A stretch of 64,000 nucleotides of DNA, taken from assembly GCA_035555795.1 (NCBI GenBank), contig DATMGE010000048.1:1-64000 (forward strand). Direction: 5' to 3'. The notes below the pieces were generated by a model. It was not told the DNA's origin. It made no database searches and saw nothing but the letters and a program-made list of their open reading frames with translations. Below, piece after piece: positions 8,464-18,586 of the stretch. Position 1 is the first letter of the stretch. Each line of letters starts with the position of its first letter. The position numbers and the translations under genes are program-made. The stretch comes from RCIO01 sp035555795. Its GTDB lineage: Bacteria > Pseudomonadota > Alphaproteobacteria > Rhizobiales > Rhizobiaceae.

Positions 8464-9954
8464 ATGGCAACACGAAACGACAGCACGATCTGGTCGGGAC
8501 TGTTCCGCATCTCGGCGGAATCGGGACAGACATTGCAGGCGCAGATCCGGCAGGCGATCGTCGCGGCGATCCTCGACCGGCAGATCGCGGCCTCCATGCC
8601 GCTGCCCTCCTGTCGCGTGCTGGCCGAGAAGCTCGGCGTGGCGCGGGGTACGGTGGTGCTGGCCTTCCAGCAACTCGTGGATCAGGGCTTCCTCATCGCG
8701 CGCGAGCGGCGCGGCCACTTCGTCAACCCGGAAGTGCTGGCGACGCCATCGCGCCCGGCGCATACGGCGGCGGCAAATGCGGGCAGGGTCGACTGGAGCG
8801 CGCGGCGGCAGGTGGCGGCCAGCGACATTCCCGACCCCGGCACGGCGCGCGACTGGATCAGCGCGACCTATCCCTTCGTCTACGGTCAGTTTGATCCGGG
8901 CCTGTTCCCCACCGCCGAATGGCGCGAATGCAACCGCATGGCGCTGGCCGTGCTGGAAATCCGCAACTGGGCGGGCGACGTGGTGGACCGCGACGATCCG
9001 CTGCTGATCGAGCAGATCCAGGCGCGGCTCCTGCCGCGGCGCGGCATCTTCGCCAATCCCGACGAGATCATCGTGACGCTCGGCGCGCAGAACGCCCTCT
9101 ACATGCTGGCGACGCTGCTGATGGGCAAGGGCGCGAAGGTGGCCATGGAAGACCCCGGCTATCCCGATGCACGGTCGATCTTCCGCCTGTCCGGGGCCGG
9201 GGTCGCACCGGTGCCGGTCGACGCCGACGGGATCCAGGTGGACCGGATTCCGGCGGATGCGGGCTATGTCTTCGTGACGCCCAACCACCATTGCCCGACC
9301 ATGGTGCCGCTCAGCGAGGCGCGGCGTCAGGCGCTGCTGGCGGATGCCGCGCGCCACGACCGCATTATCATCGAGGACGGCTATGACAGCCAGCTCGCCG
9401 ACGGCGCGCCGCAGCAGGCGCTGAAGAGCGTCGACCGCTTTGGGCGCGTCATCTATGTCGGCTCCATGTCCAAGACGCTCGCGCCGGGCCTGCGCATCGG
9501 CTACATCGTCGGCGATGCGGCGCTGATTGCGGAACTGCGCGCGCTGCGCCGCTTCATGCTGCGCCATCCGCCTGCCAACAACCAGCGCGCCGTGGCGCTG
9601 TTCCTGTCGCTCGGCCACCATGACGCGCTCGTGCGCCGGCTCTCGCAGGCCTTCGCGGAACGGCGGCAGCGCCTGTCCGATGCGCTGGCGGCACATATGC
9701 CGAACTGGCGCCTGACGCAGGCGCCGGGCGGAACTTCGGTATGGGTCGAGGGGCCTGCCGGCCTCGATACCGCCGCGCTCGCGGCCGACGCGGCCCGCCG
9801 CAACGTGCTGATCGAACCGGGCGGGCGCTTCTTCGACGGGCCGGCAGAACGCACCCGCTTCATGCGGCTCGGCATATCCTCCATCGGGCTTCAGCAGATC
9901 GAGCCCGGCATCCGCGAACTGGCGCGGGTGGCTCGGCCATCCGTTGCGGCCTGA
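8464..9954 (+). CDS. MocR/PdxR-type GntR regulator with aminotransferase domain
   Basis: An N-terminal GntR winged helix (residues about 20-90: LPSCRVLAEKLGVARGTVVL) is joined to a class I aminotransferase-like domain. The PLP lysine lies in VGSMSKTLAPGLRIGY and the substrate-binding SMSK-type loop is intact. Total length is 496 residues, typical of MocR. Such proteins sense PLP or amino compounds and often regulate a neighbour. The gene is divergent from pgi. A spaced CoxG-like gene follows 89 bases later in the same direction. GAGG before ATG 8464 decides the start. The effector is not predictable. Confidence 0.9.
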   Translation: MATRNDSTIWSGLFRISAESGQTLQAQIRQAIVAAILDRQIAASMPLPSCRVLAEKLGVARGTVVLAFQQLVDQGFLIARERRGHFVNPEVLATPSRPAHTAAANAGRVDWSARRQVAASDIPDPGTARDWISATYPFVYGQFDPGLFPTAEWRECNRMALAVLEIRNWAGDVVDRDDPLLIEQIQARLLPRRGIFANPDEIIVTLGAQNALYMLATLLMGKGAKVAMEDPGYPDARSIFRLSGAGVAPVPVDADGIQVDRIPADAGYVFVTPNHHCPTMVPLSEARRQALLADAARHDRIIIEDGYDSQLADGAPQQALKSVDRFGRVIYVGSMSKTLAPGLRIGYIVGDAALIAELRALRRFMLRHPPANNQRAVALFLSLGHHDALVRRLSQAFAERRQRLSDALAAHMPNWRLTQAPGGTSVWVEGPAGLDTAALAADAARRNVLIEPGGRFFDGPAERTRFMRLGISSIGLQQIEPGIRELARVARPSVAA

Positions 9955-10043
9955 CGCAACCGCGCCGCGATTTACAAGCGGCGCGCGACAGTCTAGTTGC
10001 TGGTTCGATTTTCCGTTCGCAGCATTTTGGAGGAGGGTTCGTC

Positions 10044-10496
10044 ATGGCGATGGACATGTCTGGCGAGGAGCGCATCACGGCACCGGTCGACAAGGTCTGG
10101 GCAGCGCTCAATGATCCCGAGATCCTGAAAGCCTGCATTCCCGGCTGCGAGAGCCTCGAAAAGCGCGACGATGGCGGCTTCACTGCCGTGGTGTCGCTGA
10201 AGATCGGCCCCATCAAGGCGAAGTTCAACGGCGAGGTCGAGCTGCAGAACCTCAACCCGCCGCATTCCTACACGATCGCCGGCGAGGGCAAGGGCGGCAT
10301 TGCCGGCTTCGCCAAGGGCGGCGCGGACGTGACGCTGAAGGAAGACGGCGCCGACACGACGATCCTCACCTACACTGCCAAGGCGGATGTCGGCGGCAAG
10401 ATCGCCCAGCTCGGCAGCCGGCTGATTCAGTCGACCTCGAAGAAGCTCGCTGGCGAATTCTTCTCCAGCTTCAACAAGATGGTCAGCGAAGGCTGA
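10044..10496 (+). CDS. CoxG-like SRPBCC (carbon monoxide dehydrogenase subunit G) protein
   Basis: The 150-residue protein has the CoxG signature: SGEERITAPVDKVWAALNDP at the start, ILKACIPGCESLEK, and a glycine-rich GKGGIAGFAKGGADV turn, all within an SRPBCC/START-like fold. In aerobic CO dehydrogenase and related molybdenum hydroxylase clusters CoxG helps recruit the enzyme to the membrane. No coxSLM genes lie beside it, so this is an orphan copy whose partner is elsewhere or different. GGAGGAGGG precedes the ATG. A bidirectional hairpin separates it from convergent mrp. Confidence 0.85.
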   Translation: MAMDMSGEERITAPVDKVWAALNDPEILKACIPGCESLEKRDDGGFTAVVSLKIGPIKAKFNGEVELQNLNPPHSYTIAGEGKGGIAGFAKGGADVTLKEDGADTTILTYTAKADVGGKIAQLGSRLIQSTSKKLAGEFFSSFNKMVSEG

Positions 10497-10503
10497 CCCA
10501 TCC

Positions 10504-10533
10504 CGGGAGCTGGGGCCGAAGCCCCACCTCCCG
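10504..10533. terminator. bidirectional terminator between coxG-like and mrp
   Basis: Nested inverted repeats CGGGAG/CTCCCG and TGGGGC/GCCCCA with a CGAA loop sit between two convergent genes, eight bases after the coxG-like stop and ten bases before the mrp stop. It can act on either strand, although T-tracts are poor. Confidence 0.6.
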
Positions 10534-10542
10534 ATGTTGCGG

Positions 10543-11706
10543 CTATTCGAAGATGATCGCCGGCCCGTCCCCGCGCTCGCCGCCCAGGGCATCGCGCACT
10601 TTAGTCGCGATCTCCTTGTAGACCTTCGCCTGCGGACTGTCGGGAGCGACCGCCACGACAGGCCGGCCGGCATCTGATCCCTCGCGCACATCCATCGTCA
10701 GCGGCACCTCGCCGAGGAAGGGCACGCCGAGGCGTTCGGCTTCCCTGCGCGCGCCGCCATGGCCGAAAATGTCGTAGCGCCGACCGGTGTCGGGGGCGAG
10801 GAAGTAGCTCATATTCTCCACGATGCCGAGCAGCGGCACGTCCACGCGCCGGAACATGTTCAGCCCCTTGCGCGCATCGATGAGCGCAAGGTCCTGCGGC
10901 GTGGACACGATGACCGCGCCGGCCAGCGGCACCTGCTGGGCCATTGTGAGCTGCGCATCGCCGGTGCCGGGCGGCATGTCGACCACCAGCACGTCGAGTT
11001 CGCCCCACTGGACCTCGCGCAGCATCTGGGTCAGCGCCGAGATGACCATCGGCCCGCGCCAGATCATCGGCGTCTCCTCCTCGACGAGGAAGCCCATCGA
11101 CATCAGCTTGATGCCGTAATTCTCCATCGGCCGCACGATCTTGCCATCCACAGTGGTCGGCTTGCCCGACACGCCCGTCAGGCGGGGGACCGAAGGCCCG
11201 TAAATGTCGGCGTCGAGCAGGCCGACCTTGAGCCCCAGCGCCGACAGGCCGAGCGCGAGATTGACTGCGGTGGTGGACTTGCCGACGCCGCCCTTGCCCG
11301 AGGCGACGGCGATGATGGCGTCGATGCCCGGCACGCCGCGCTTGCCCGGCTGCTGGCCGGAGGGCGTGCCTGTGGGTGCGTGGGAATGGCCGTGCGGCCG
11401 CGCGGGCGCAGGACGCGGGGGCGCGGGACGCGGAGGGGCGGCCTCCATGCCGCCGCCCTTCTTCTCCGCCGTCAGCGCCACGACAGCGCCGGCAACGTCA
11501 GGCAGCGCCTTCACGGCCCGTTCGGCGGCTGCGCGCAACGGCTCCAGCGCCTGCGCCCGCGCCGCCGGCACGGTGATGGAGAAGAACACCTTGCCGTCCG
11601 CGATGAAAATGTCCGACACGAGGCCGAGCGAAACGATGTCGCCCTCGAAATCCGGCCCCTTGATGGTCCGGAGCGTGTCGATGACGGCTTCCTTGGTAAC
11701 GGGCAT
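10543..11706 (-). CDS. mrp: Mrp/NBP35-family Fe-S cluster carrier ATPase
   Basis: An N-terminal MIP18/DUF59 domain (residues 1-80) is followed by a proline- and histidine-rich linker (about 88-122) and a ParA-like NTPase with deviant Walker A SGKGGVGKST at residues 136-145. Family members (Mrp, ApbC) hold and deliver [4Fe-4S] clusters in the cytoplasm. The CxxC pair often found near the NMSYF segment is absent; this copy reads NMSYFLAPDTGRRYDIFGHG, as in many alphaproteobacterial versions. Length (387) is normal. The gene is convergent with the coxG-like gene and lies downstream of the caspase-like gene with about 100 bases between. Confidence 0.93.
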   Translation of the reverse strand: MPVTKEAVIDTLRTIKGPDFEGDIVSLGLVSDIFIADGKVFFSITVPAARAQALEPLRAAAERAVKALPDVAGAVVALTAEKKGGGMEAAPPRPAPPRPAPARPHGHSHAPTGTPSGQQPGKRGVPGIDAIIAVASGKGGVGKSTTAVNLALGLSALGLKVGLLDADIYGPSVPRLTGVSGKPTTVDGKIVRPMENYGIKLMSMGFLVEEETPMIWRGPMVISALTQMLREVQWGELDVLVVDMPPGTGDAQLTMAQQVPLAGAVIVSTPQDLALIDARKGLNMFRRVDVPLLGIVENMSYFLAPDTGRRYDIFGHGGARREAERLGVPFLGEVPLTMDVREGSDAGRPVVAVAPDSPQAKVYKEIATKVRDALGGERGDGPAIIFE

Positions 11707-11807
11707 GACATGACTCTATCTTCGGGACCTCCGAGATAGAGCAATTCACCGCGCGAACCAAGGCATGGGGGCGCGACCTAAAGCCCATGGCGCGCTTATG
11801 TCCTGCG

Positions 11808-14114
11808 CTATCGCGCTTCAGCGCTCTCTGCCTGCGCCCGCACGAAGACGAAGTCGCCACCCTCGTGGCCAACCTTCTCGATCGGCCGGTATTGCGGCTC
11901 CTGGTCGGAGTTCGCCACAACCGCCTGCAGGATATAGTCGTCGAACAGTTCGCGGGCCGAGAAGGCATCGTGCTGCATCTTTTCCAGCCCGGTGAGCAGG
12001 GCGCGGGCGAAGATGGAATGACCGTCGCCGCCCAGATCGGCCACCGGCTCATTGTTTCCCGAACTGATGACCACGCGCGCCCGGCGCGACTTGAGCGCCA
12101 GCAATGCCTGCATGCGCTGGTCGGCGGCGATCTTTTCGGCATCGGCGGGACCGCCGCGCAGCAGCGCGCCGGAATAGCAGGAATCGGAAATCAGGATGAT
12201 GTTTCCGGCCTGCATGCGCTGGATCGCCGCCGATATGTCGGCGGCCGACAGATAGCTCGGCTCGAAGCCGGATTCGGCATCGCTCGGCACCCAGTAGGCC
12301 GTGGACGTGACCGGCTCGAAGACGCCATGGCCGGCATAGAAGATCAGCACCACGTCCTTCTCGCCGACGGCACGGCCGACATGATGCAGCGCCACCTCGA
12401 TCTCGCGTTTCGTGGGATCCTTGAGAATGAGCGGCAAGCGCGCACCGGCGGCGGTCGCGATCTCGGTCTGGAAGCCGAATTTCGAGGTCAGCAGCGCCGC
12501 AAGCGCATCGGCATCGGCGAAAGGCGTCGACAGCGAGGCGAAGCCCGTGGCGCTGCCGTAGCTCTGATTGGCGATGATGACGGCAATGCGCCGCCCCTCG
12601 CCTTCCAGCGCCTTGCGGTCGCCCTCATAGACGAATTCGAGCGTGTAGGGATGCAGGCGCGAATCGGCGGTGACCGCGACGACGCTGATGCGGTTGAGGC
12701 CGTTCTTGAGCTGGACGGTCCCGCGGAAGCGACCTGTCGCGTCGAGCGCGGCCGGCTGCTGGTCGATATGGACGCCGAGCGCCCGCGCCGGCCAGTCGAC
12801 AACGCCCTGTATCTCGATTTCCTGCCGCTTGACGACGCTGGCGCCCCGCTTGGGCGTCGGATTGAGAATGCGGATCGCGCCTTCGCCTTGCTGGGCGCGG
12901 ATCGATTCCGCCACCAGGGCCAGGTCGGGGTTCGACGCATCGATGCGCGGATGAACCTTCCGGTAGCTCTCCGAGAGATAGGATTTGCGGATATTCTCCG
13001 CGATGCTGCGCGGCGTCGCCATCGGTTGCGCCAACGCATTGGCGAAATAGAAGCTGAACAACCCGTAGGTCCGGGCGTTGGGGTCGCCTCGCGGCAGTCG
13101 CAGTTCCGGCGTCATTTCGGCCGCATCCGAGGCGTAGAAGACCGCATAGTCGCCATGGCCCGGCATCAGCGTGTGCATGCGAGGCGCATCCGCTTCATTG
13201 TCGCGCGCAAATTCGAACGTCCATGCGGCATCTTCCGCAGCGGCGCGCTGGCGGGCGCGAAGATCGGCCGCGGCGGCGTAGAGGATGTCCAGGCCCACGA
13301 TCGCATGCGCCCCGCGATTGCGCACCGCGACCATGAAGTCGGAAATGTCGCGGCCCAGCATGACCTCGTGCCGTTCCGCCACCTCGTCGTCGAGCAAAAG
13401 CAGCACATCGCTGAAGCGTCCGCCGAAGGCGTTTTCGACGAAGCGCGCCTGCGGCGGGACGAAGACGGGCTTTTCCGTCGCGATCGCCGTGGCAAGTTCC
13501 TCGAGGCTCGTCCCGGCATTCTCGAAAGCTGCCGCGTCGGCTTCGCGATTTGCCCAGCGAAGCGCGGCCGGGGTCAGGACATCCGAAACGCGCAGGCTGC
13601 GGTTCGAGAAATGCAGGAGCACCCGGTCATCGCATCCGGCAACCGACAGGACTTTCAGGAAAGCATCGCGCACGCCGTCGCGATCGGCGTCGGCGTCCTG
13701 CCGCACATGGACATTGTCCCGCGCGACGCCCAGTTGTGGCAGCAGGGTTGCGAGAAGGTCGAGATCGTTCGCGACACCCTTCAGAACCGGAGCGCCAAAG
13801 CCCAATCCCCGCCCGGTGCCGACCAGGATGGCATGCGTCTGCGGCTTTCGGCTCGGATCGCAGCCCGGCGCCGCAACATCGAGGGCCGCATAGTCGACCA
13901 GCGGCTCGGCAAGGCCGGGAACATAGTCGAGCGCGGTGCGATAGTAGAGCTCCACCAGTTCGTAGAGCGGCGCCAGTTCCGCCGCGCGCGCGGCGGCGTC
14001 CTTTTCCAGCCGCTCCTTGCGCGCCTTCTCGTCCAGCAGCACCGCCGCCGAACGGGACTGCGTCGGCATGAAGACGACGAGCATCGCCAGCACGGCCAGA
14101 AACAGCTTGCTCAT
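11808..14114 (-). CDS. exported caspase-like (C14) protein with a second, degenerate caspase domain
   Basis: A signal sequence (residues 1-22) precedes three parts. Residues about 93-360 resemble a caspase fold: AILVGTGRGLGFGAPVLKGV, then HFSNRS where FYAGHG is expected, then IVGLDILYAA where DSCYSG is expected; both catalytic residues are lost. Residues about 413-495 look like an Ig-like beta domain. Residues 507-755 form an intact peptidase C14 domain with His596 in FYAGHG and Cys646 in SDSCYSG. The protein is 768 residues. The start at 14114 is set by GGGTGGG. Bacterial C14 proteins are cysteine proteases linked to stress or death responses; the target here is unknown. Periplasmic location is predicted. 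Confidence 0.85.
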   Translation of the reverse strand: MSKLFLAVLAMLVVFMPTQSRSAAVLLDEKARKERLEKDAAARAAELAPLYELVELYYRTALDYVPGLAEPLVDYAALDVAAPGCDPSRKPQTHAILVGTGRGLGFGAPVLKGVANDLDLLATLLPQLGVARDNVHVRQDADADRDGVRDAFLKVLSVAGCDDRVLLHFSNRSLRVSDVLTPAALRWANREADAAAFENAGTSLEELATAIATEKPVFVPPQARFVENAFGGRFSDVLLLLDDEVAERHEVMLGRDISDFMVAVRNRGAHAIVGLDILYAAAADLRARQRAAAEDAAWTFEFARDNEADAPRMHTLMPGHGDYAVFYASDAAEMTPELRLPRGDPNARTYGLFSFYFANALAQPMATPRSIAENIRKSYLSESYRKVHPRIDASNPDLALVAESIRAQQGEGAIRILNPTPKRGASVVKRQEIEIQGVVDWPARALGVHIDQQPAALDATGRFRGTVQLKNGLNRISVVAVTADSRLHPYTLEFVYEGDRKALEGEGRRIAVIIANQSYGSATGFASLSTPFADADALAALLTSKFGFQTEIATAAGARLPLILKDPTKREIEVALHHVGRAVGEKDVVLIFYAGHGVFEPVTSTAYWVPSDAESGFEPSYLSAADISAAIQRMQAGNIILISDSCYSGALLRGGPADAEKIAADQRMQALLALKSRRARVVISSGNNEPVADLGGDGHSIFARALLTGLEKMQHDAFSARELFDDYILQAVVANSDQEPQYRPIEKVGHEGGDFVFVRAQAESAEAR

Positions 14115-14307
14115 GAAAACCCACCCCATTGCCCGGCCGGCCGGACCCGTATTTCCGCCCCGGCCAAGTGTCGCCTTCACCCTAGGGAATGCAAGCCCTT
14201 GCGACGTTTTTGTGGCCGGCACCATGCGCGATAGCATGGTCGATGTCGGGAATGCAGCACGTGCAGCGTCCTTGTGCATGAATGCCACGCAACCAAGGAG
14301 ACGCAGG

Positions 14308-14793
14308 ATGAACAAGCTCAGCACATGGCTCTGGTTCGAGACGGAAGCGGAGGAAGCGGCCCGCTTCTACGCCTCGGTCTTCCGCAACGCCACGCTCGGC
14401 AAGGTCGATTACGCACCGGCCGGCGGCGAACCCTATACGAAGGAAGGCCAGGTCCTGTCGGCCGGCTTCTCGATAGAGGGCCATGAATTCTATTGCCTCA
14501 ATGGCGGACCGCATCCCGAGGCGAAGCCGAACGATGCCGTCTCCTTCCAGATCCTGTGCGCCGACCAGGCCGAACTGGATGAATACTGGAACAAGCTCGC
14601 CGCCGATGGCGGCAAGGAGGTCCAGTGCGGCTGGGTGAAGGACCGCTACGGCTTCTCCTGGCAGATCGCACCGGCGATGCTCCACCGCCTCATCCAGAGT
14701 TCCGACCGGGAAGCGGCGCGGCGCGTGACCGAGGCCATGATGAAGATGGTCAAGCTCGATATCGCGACGCTTGAAGCCGCCGCGCGAGGCTGA
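14308..14793 (+). CDS. VOC-family protein, PhnB/3-demethylubiquinone methyltransferase-like
   Basis: The protein starts MNKLSTWLWFETEAEEAARF and continues with FYASVF, the typical opening of PhnB-like vicinal-oxygen-chelate proteins, and carries the FYCLNGGP and GWVKDRYGFSWQIAPAML blocks of that subgroup. Length is 161 residues. The subgroup is widely annotated as glyoxalase-like or 3-demethylubiquinone methyltransferase, but few members have known activity. AAGGAG lies upstream of ATG 14308. It is a single gene between the divergent caspase-like gene and the convergent FMN reductase. Confidence 0.85.
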   Translation: MNKLSTWLWFETEAEEAARFYASVFRNATLGKVDYAPAGGEPYTKEGQVLSAGFSIEGHEFYCLNGGPHPEAKPNDAVSFQILCADQAELDEYWNKLAADGGKEVQCGWVKDRYGFSWQIAPAMLHRLIQSSDREAARRVTEAMMKMVKLDIATLEAAARG

Positions 14794-14833
14794 TGAAAGG
14801 AGCGGCGTCCGGATGTCCGGACGCCGCGCAAAA

Positions 14834-15400
14834 TCAGCGCTGGCGCATCGGCGCGAGCGCGCCGGCCCAGCGGTGGAGTTCGTCCAGCATCAGCTTCGCC
14901 CCGTCGCCGATGGGCTGGCTCGGCGTGAAGCCGTCATCGCCGAGGAACTGCGCGACCATCGGCACTGGAACGCCTTCGGGGATGGGCATGATGCGCAGCG
15001 TGGTGAGCAGCGACTTGAGCGACTGCGCGGCGCGCAACCCGCCCGATATGCCGCCATAGCTGACGATGCCTGCCGGCTTGTAGGCCCATTCGTGGCTCAG
15101 ATAGGTGAGCGCGTTCACAAGCGCGACCGGCGCGACATAGTTATATTCCGGCGAGACGAAGACGAAGGCATCGGCCGATGCGACCGACTTCGCCCAGGCC
15201 TTGGTGTGGTCGTGCTGGTAGTCCTGCATGCGGGGATGCTTGGGCTCGTCGAAGACCGGCAGGTTGAACTCCGCCAGATCGACAAGCACTGGTTCGAAGC
15301 TGCCGTGTTCGCGGGCGAATGCGTCGAACCAGGCCGCAACCTTCGGGCCGATCCGGCCCGGCCGGGTGCTGCCGATGATGATGTTCAGTTTCAGTGCCAT
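14834..15400 (-). CDS. NADPH-dependent FMN reductase-like flavoprotein
   Basis: IIIGSTRPGRIGPKVAAWF is the flavodoxin-like phosphate-binding loop, and SPEYNYVAPVALVNALTYL is the PEYN motif of the NADPH-dependent FMN reductase/chromate reductase family. At 188 residues it has normal length. Enzymes of this group reduce flavins, quinones or chromate using NAD(P)H. It is divergent from the LysR gene 122 bases away, which could regulate it as well as the fds operon. Confidence 0.9.
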   Translation of the reverse strand: MALKLNIIIGSTRPGRIGPKVAAWFDAFAREHGSFEPVLVDLAEFNLPVFDEPKHPRMQDYQHDHTKAWAKSVASADAFVFVSPEYNYVAPVALVNALTYLSHEWAYKPAGIVSYGGISGGLRAAQSLKSLLTTLRIMPIPEGVPVPMVAQFLGDDGFTPSQPIGDGAKLMLDELHRWAGALAPMRQR

Positions 15401-15522
15401 GGATCGTCTCCGGTCTTGCTTGAGAGGCGCGTGTGATAGGCGTGACCGCGGTGCCCATGCAAGAAGGCACCTTCGCGTTACCTGCACTGGCGAATGAGCA
15501 GCGCTGCGGATAATTTGAGCCT

Positions 15523-16410
15523 ATGATAGACAAGCTGGAATTCTTCATCGCCCTGGCCAGGGCACGCCATTTCGGCAGGGCCGCCGAGGAGATCGGCATC
15601 ACCCAGCCGACCCTTTCGGCGGCCATCAAGCAGCTGGAGGAGCAACTGGGCGTGATGCTCGTCCAGCGCGGATCACGCTTCAAGGGGCTCACGCCCGAGG
15701 GCGAGCAGGTTCTGGCCTGGGCCCGCCGCATCGTCGGCGACACGCGCACCATGCGCGAGGAGATGCGCGCCGCGCGGCAGGGTCTCTCGGGCCGTCTGCG
15801 GATCGCCGTGATCCCGACCGCGCTCGCCATGGTGCCGCGGCTGACGACACCGTTCCGCGAGCGCCATCCCGGCGTGACCTTCTCGCTCCTGTCGCACACC
15901 TCGATCGAGGTGCTGACGCTGCTCGGCAATTTCGACATCGATGCAGGCATCACCTATGTCGACAATGAGCCGCTCGGCCGGGTCGTCTCGGTGCCGCTCT
16001 ACGAGGAGCGCTACGGTCTCGTGACGGCGGCCGGAAACCCCTATTCCGAGCGCGACGGGGTAAGCTGGACGGAAGTGGCGGAACTGCCGCTGTGCCTGCT
16101 GACCCCCGACATGCAGAACAGGCGCCTGATTGACCAACATCTGGCGGAAACCGGGGCAAGCGCGCGGCCGACGCTCGAATCGAATTCCATGCTGGTGCTC
16201 TTCAGCCATATCCGGACCGGCAAATGGTCGTCGATCATGCCGCTCAACCTCACCAAGACGTTCGGTTTCGCCGAGCCGATCCGCACCATCCCGATCGTGG
16301 AGCCGGATGTCCGCCACATGGTCGGCCTGGTCGCGGCGCAAAGGGAACCCCACACGCCGCTCGTCGCGGCGCTGCTGGAAGAGGCACAGGCGCTCGCCCG
16401 CATCCTGTAA
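15523..16410 (+). CDS. LysR-family regulator upstream of formate dehydrogenase
   Basis: The N-terminal helix-turn-helix (FGRAAEEIGITQPTLSAAIKQLE) and the C-terminal substrate-binding domain are complete; length 295 is typical. It lies directly before fdsG in the same direction with 136 bases between. A LysR-type activator is commonly found at fds loci. A perfect inverted repeat with LysR-box geometry lies 22 bases after its stop, before the fds promoter, and fits activation of fds. Autoregulation would have to act from the upstream 122-base gap shared with the FMN reductase gene. Confidence 0.9.
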   Translation: MIDKLEFFIALARARHFGRAAEEIGITQPTLSAAIKQLEEQLGVMLVQRGSRFKGLTPEGEQVLAWARRIVGDTRTMREEMRAARQGLSGRLRIAVIPTALAMVPRLTTPFRERHPGVTFSLLSHTSIEVLTLLGNFDIDAGITYVDNEPLGRVVSVPLYEERYGLVTAAGNPYSERDGVSWTEVAELPLCLLTPDMQNRRLIDQHLAETGASARPTLESNSMLVLFSHIRTGKWSSIMPLNLTKTFGFAEPIRTIPIVEPDVRHMVGLVAAQREPHTPLVAALLEEAQALARIL

Positions 16411-16431
16411 GCATGTATGCAGGGTGCGCAG

Positions 16432-16452
16432 ACGATAGATTTATTCTATCGT
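16432..16452. promoter_or_regulatory. candidate LysR box before the fds promoter
   Basis: ACGATAGA-N5-TCTATCGT is a perfect 8-bp inverted repeat. It contains T-N11-A spacing, the LysR consensus geometry, and lies just upstream of the putative -35 element of the fds promoter, where an activator would bind. Confidence 0.55.
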
Positions 16453-16469
16453 ATGACGGCCCGTCTTTA

Positions 16470-16500
16470 TTGACTTTATCCCTCATGCCGTCGCCATAAT
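16470..16500 (+). promoter_or_regulatory. putative sigma-70 promoter of the fds operon
   Basis: TTGACT at 16470-16475 and CATAAT at 16495-16500 are separated by 19 bases. The long spacer suggests a weak promoter needing activation. Transcription would begin near 16507, just upstream of the 14-bp palindrome. Confidence 0.4.
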
Positions 16501-16520
16501 GAGATGAACGGACATTTCGT

Positions 16521-16534
16521 CTGTATGCATACAG
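16521..16534. promoter_or_regulatory. palindromic operator candidate overlapping the fdsG leader
   Basis: CTGTATGCATACAG is a perfect 14-bp palindrome ending at the fdsG Shine-Dalgarno (GGGAGGG). It resembles FCD-type GntR operators (TGTATACA core). Related TGTATGCA copies lie near the GntR gene and the MFS gene, so the GntR protein encoded at 22688-23464 is the likely binder. Confidence 0.6.
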
Positions 16535-16546
16535 GGAGGGCGCTGC

Positions 16547-17019
16547 ATGTCGCAGGCGCAGAGTACCCAGATCGAGACTCGCACGCGGGCCGTGATCGCG
16601 GAGAATATCGGGCTGGAGGGACCGCTCCTTCCCATTCTCCACGCGATTCAGCATGAATTCGGCTATGTGCCGGCCGAATCGCTGCCGGTCATCGCCGACG
16701 CCCTCAACATCTCGAATGCCGAGACGCATGGCGTGGTCAGCTTCTATCACGACTATCGCCGCGAGCCGGCCGGCCGTCATGTCATCAAGCTCTGCCAGGC
16801 GGAAGCGTGCCAGTCGATGGGCTCGGGCGCGGTCGCCCGCCGCTTCCAGGACCTGCTCGGCATCGGCCTGCACGAGACGACCGCCGACGGCCGCGTGACG
16901 CTGGAACCCGTCTATTGTCTCGGCCTGTGCGCCTGCTCGCCAGCCGCCATTGTTGACGGCGAGGTGATCGGCCGCCTCGACGAGGAGACGATCGGCGAGA
17001 TCGTCGCGGGAGTGCAGGC

Positions 17020-17023
<4 letters not shown>
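16547..17023 (+). CDS. fdsG: NAD-dependent formate dehydrogenase gamma subunit
   Basis: A NuoE-like thioredoxin-fold [2Fe-2S] subunit of 158 residues. The cluster ligands are CQAEAC and CLGLC, and the EFGYVPAESL and HGVVSFYHDY segments are typical. It passes electrons within the soluble FdsABG complex that oxidises formate to CO2 with NAD+. GGGAGGG precedes the ATG and overlaps a palindromic operator. The stop overlaps the fdsB start as ATGA, so the operon is translationally coupled. Confidence 0.95.
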
Positions 17024-18576
<1,553 letters not shown>

Positions 18577-18586
18577 GAGCCACGCC

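Noticed and set aside
11787..14234. 815-residue open frame antisense to the caspase-like gene
   Set aside because: The minus-strand protein has a signal peptide and catalytic motifs; the plus-strand translation is an Arg-rich shadow.
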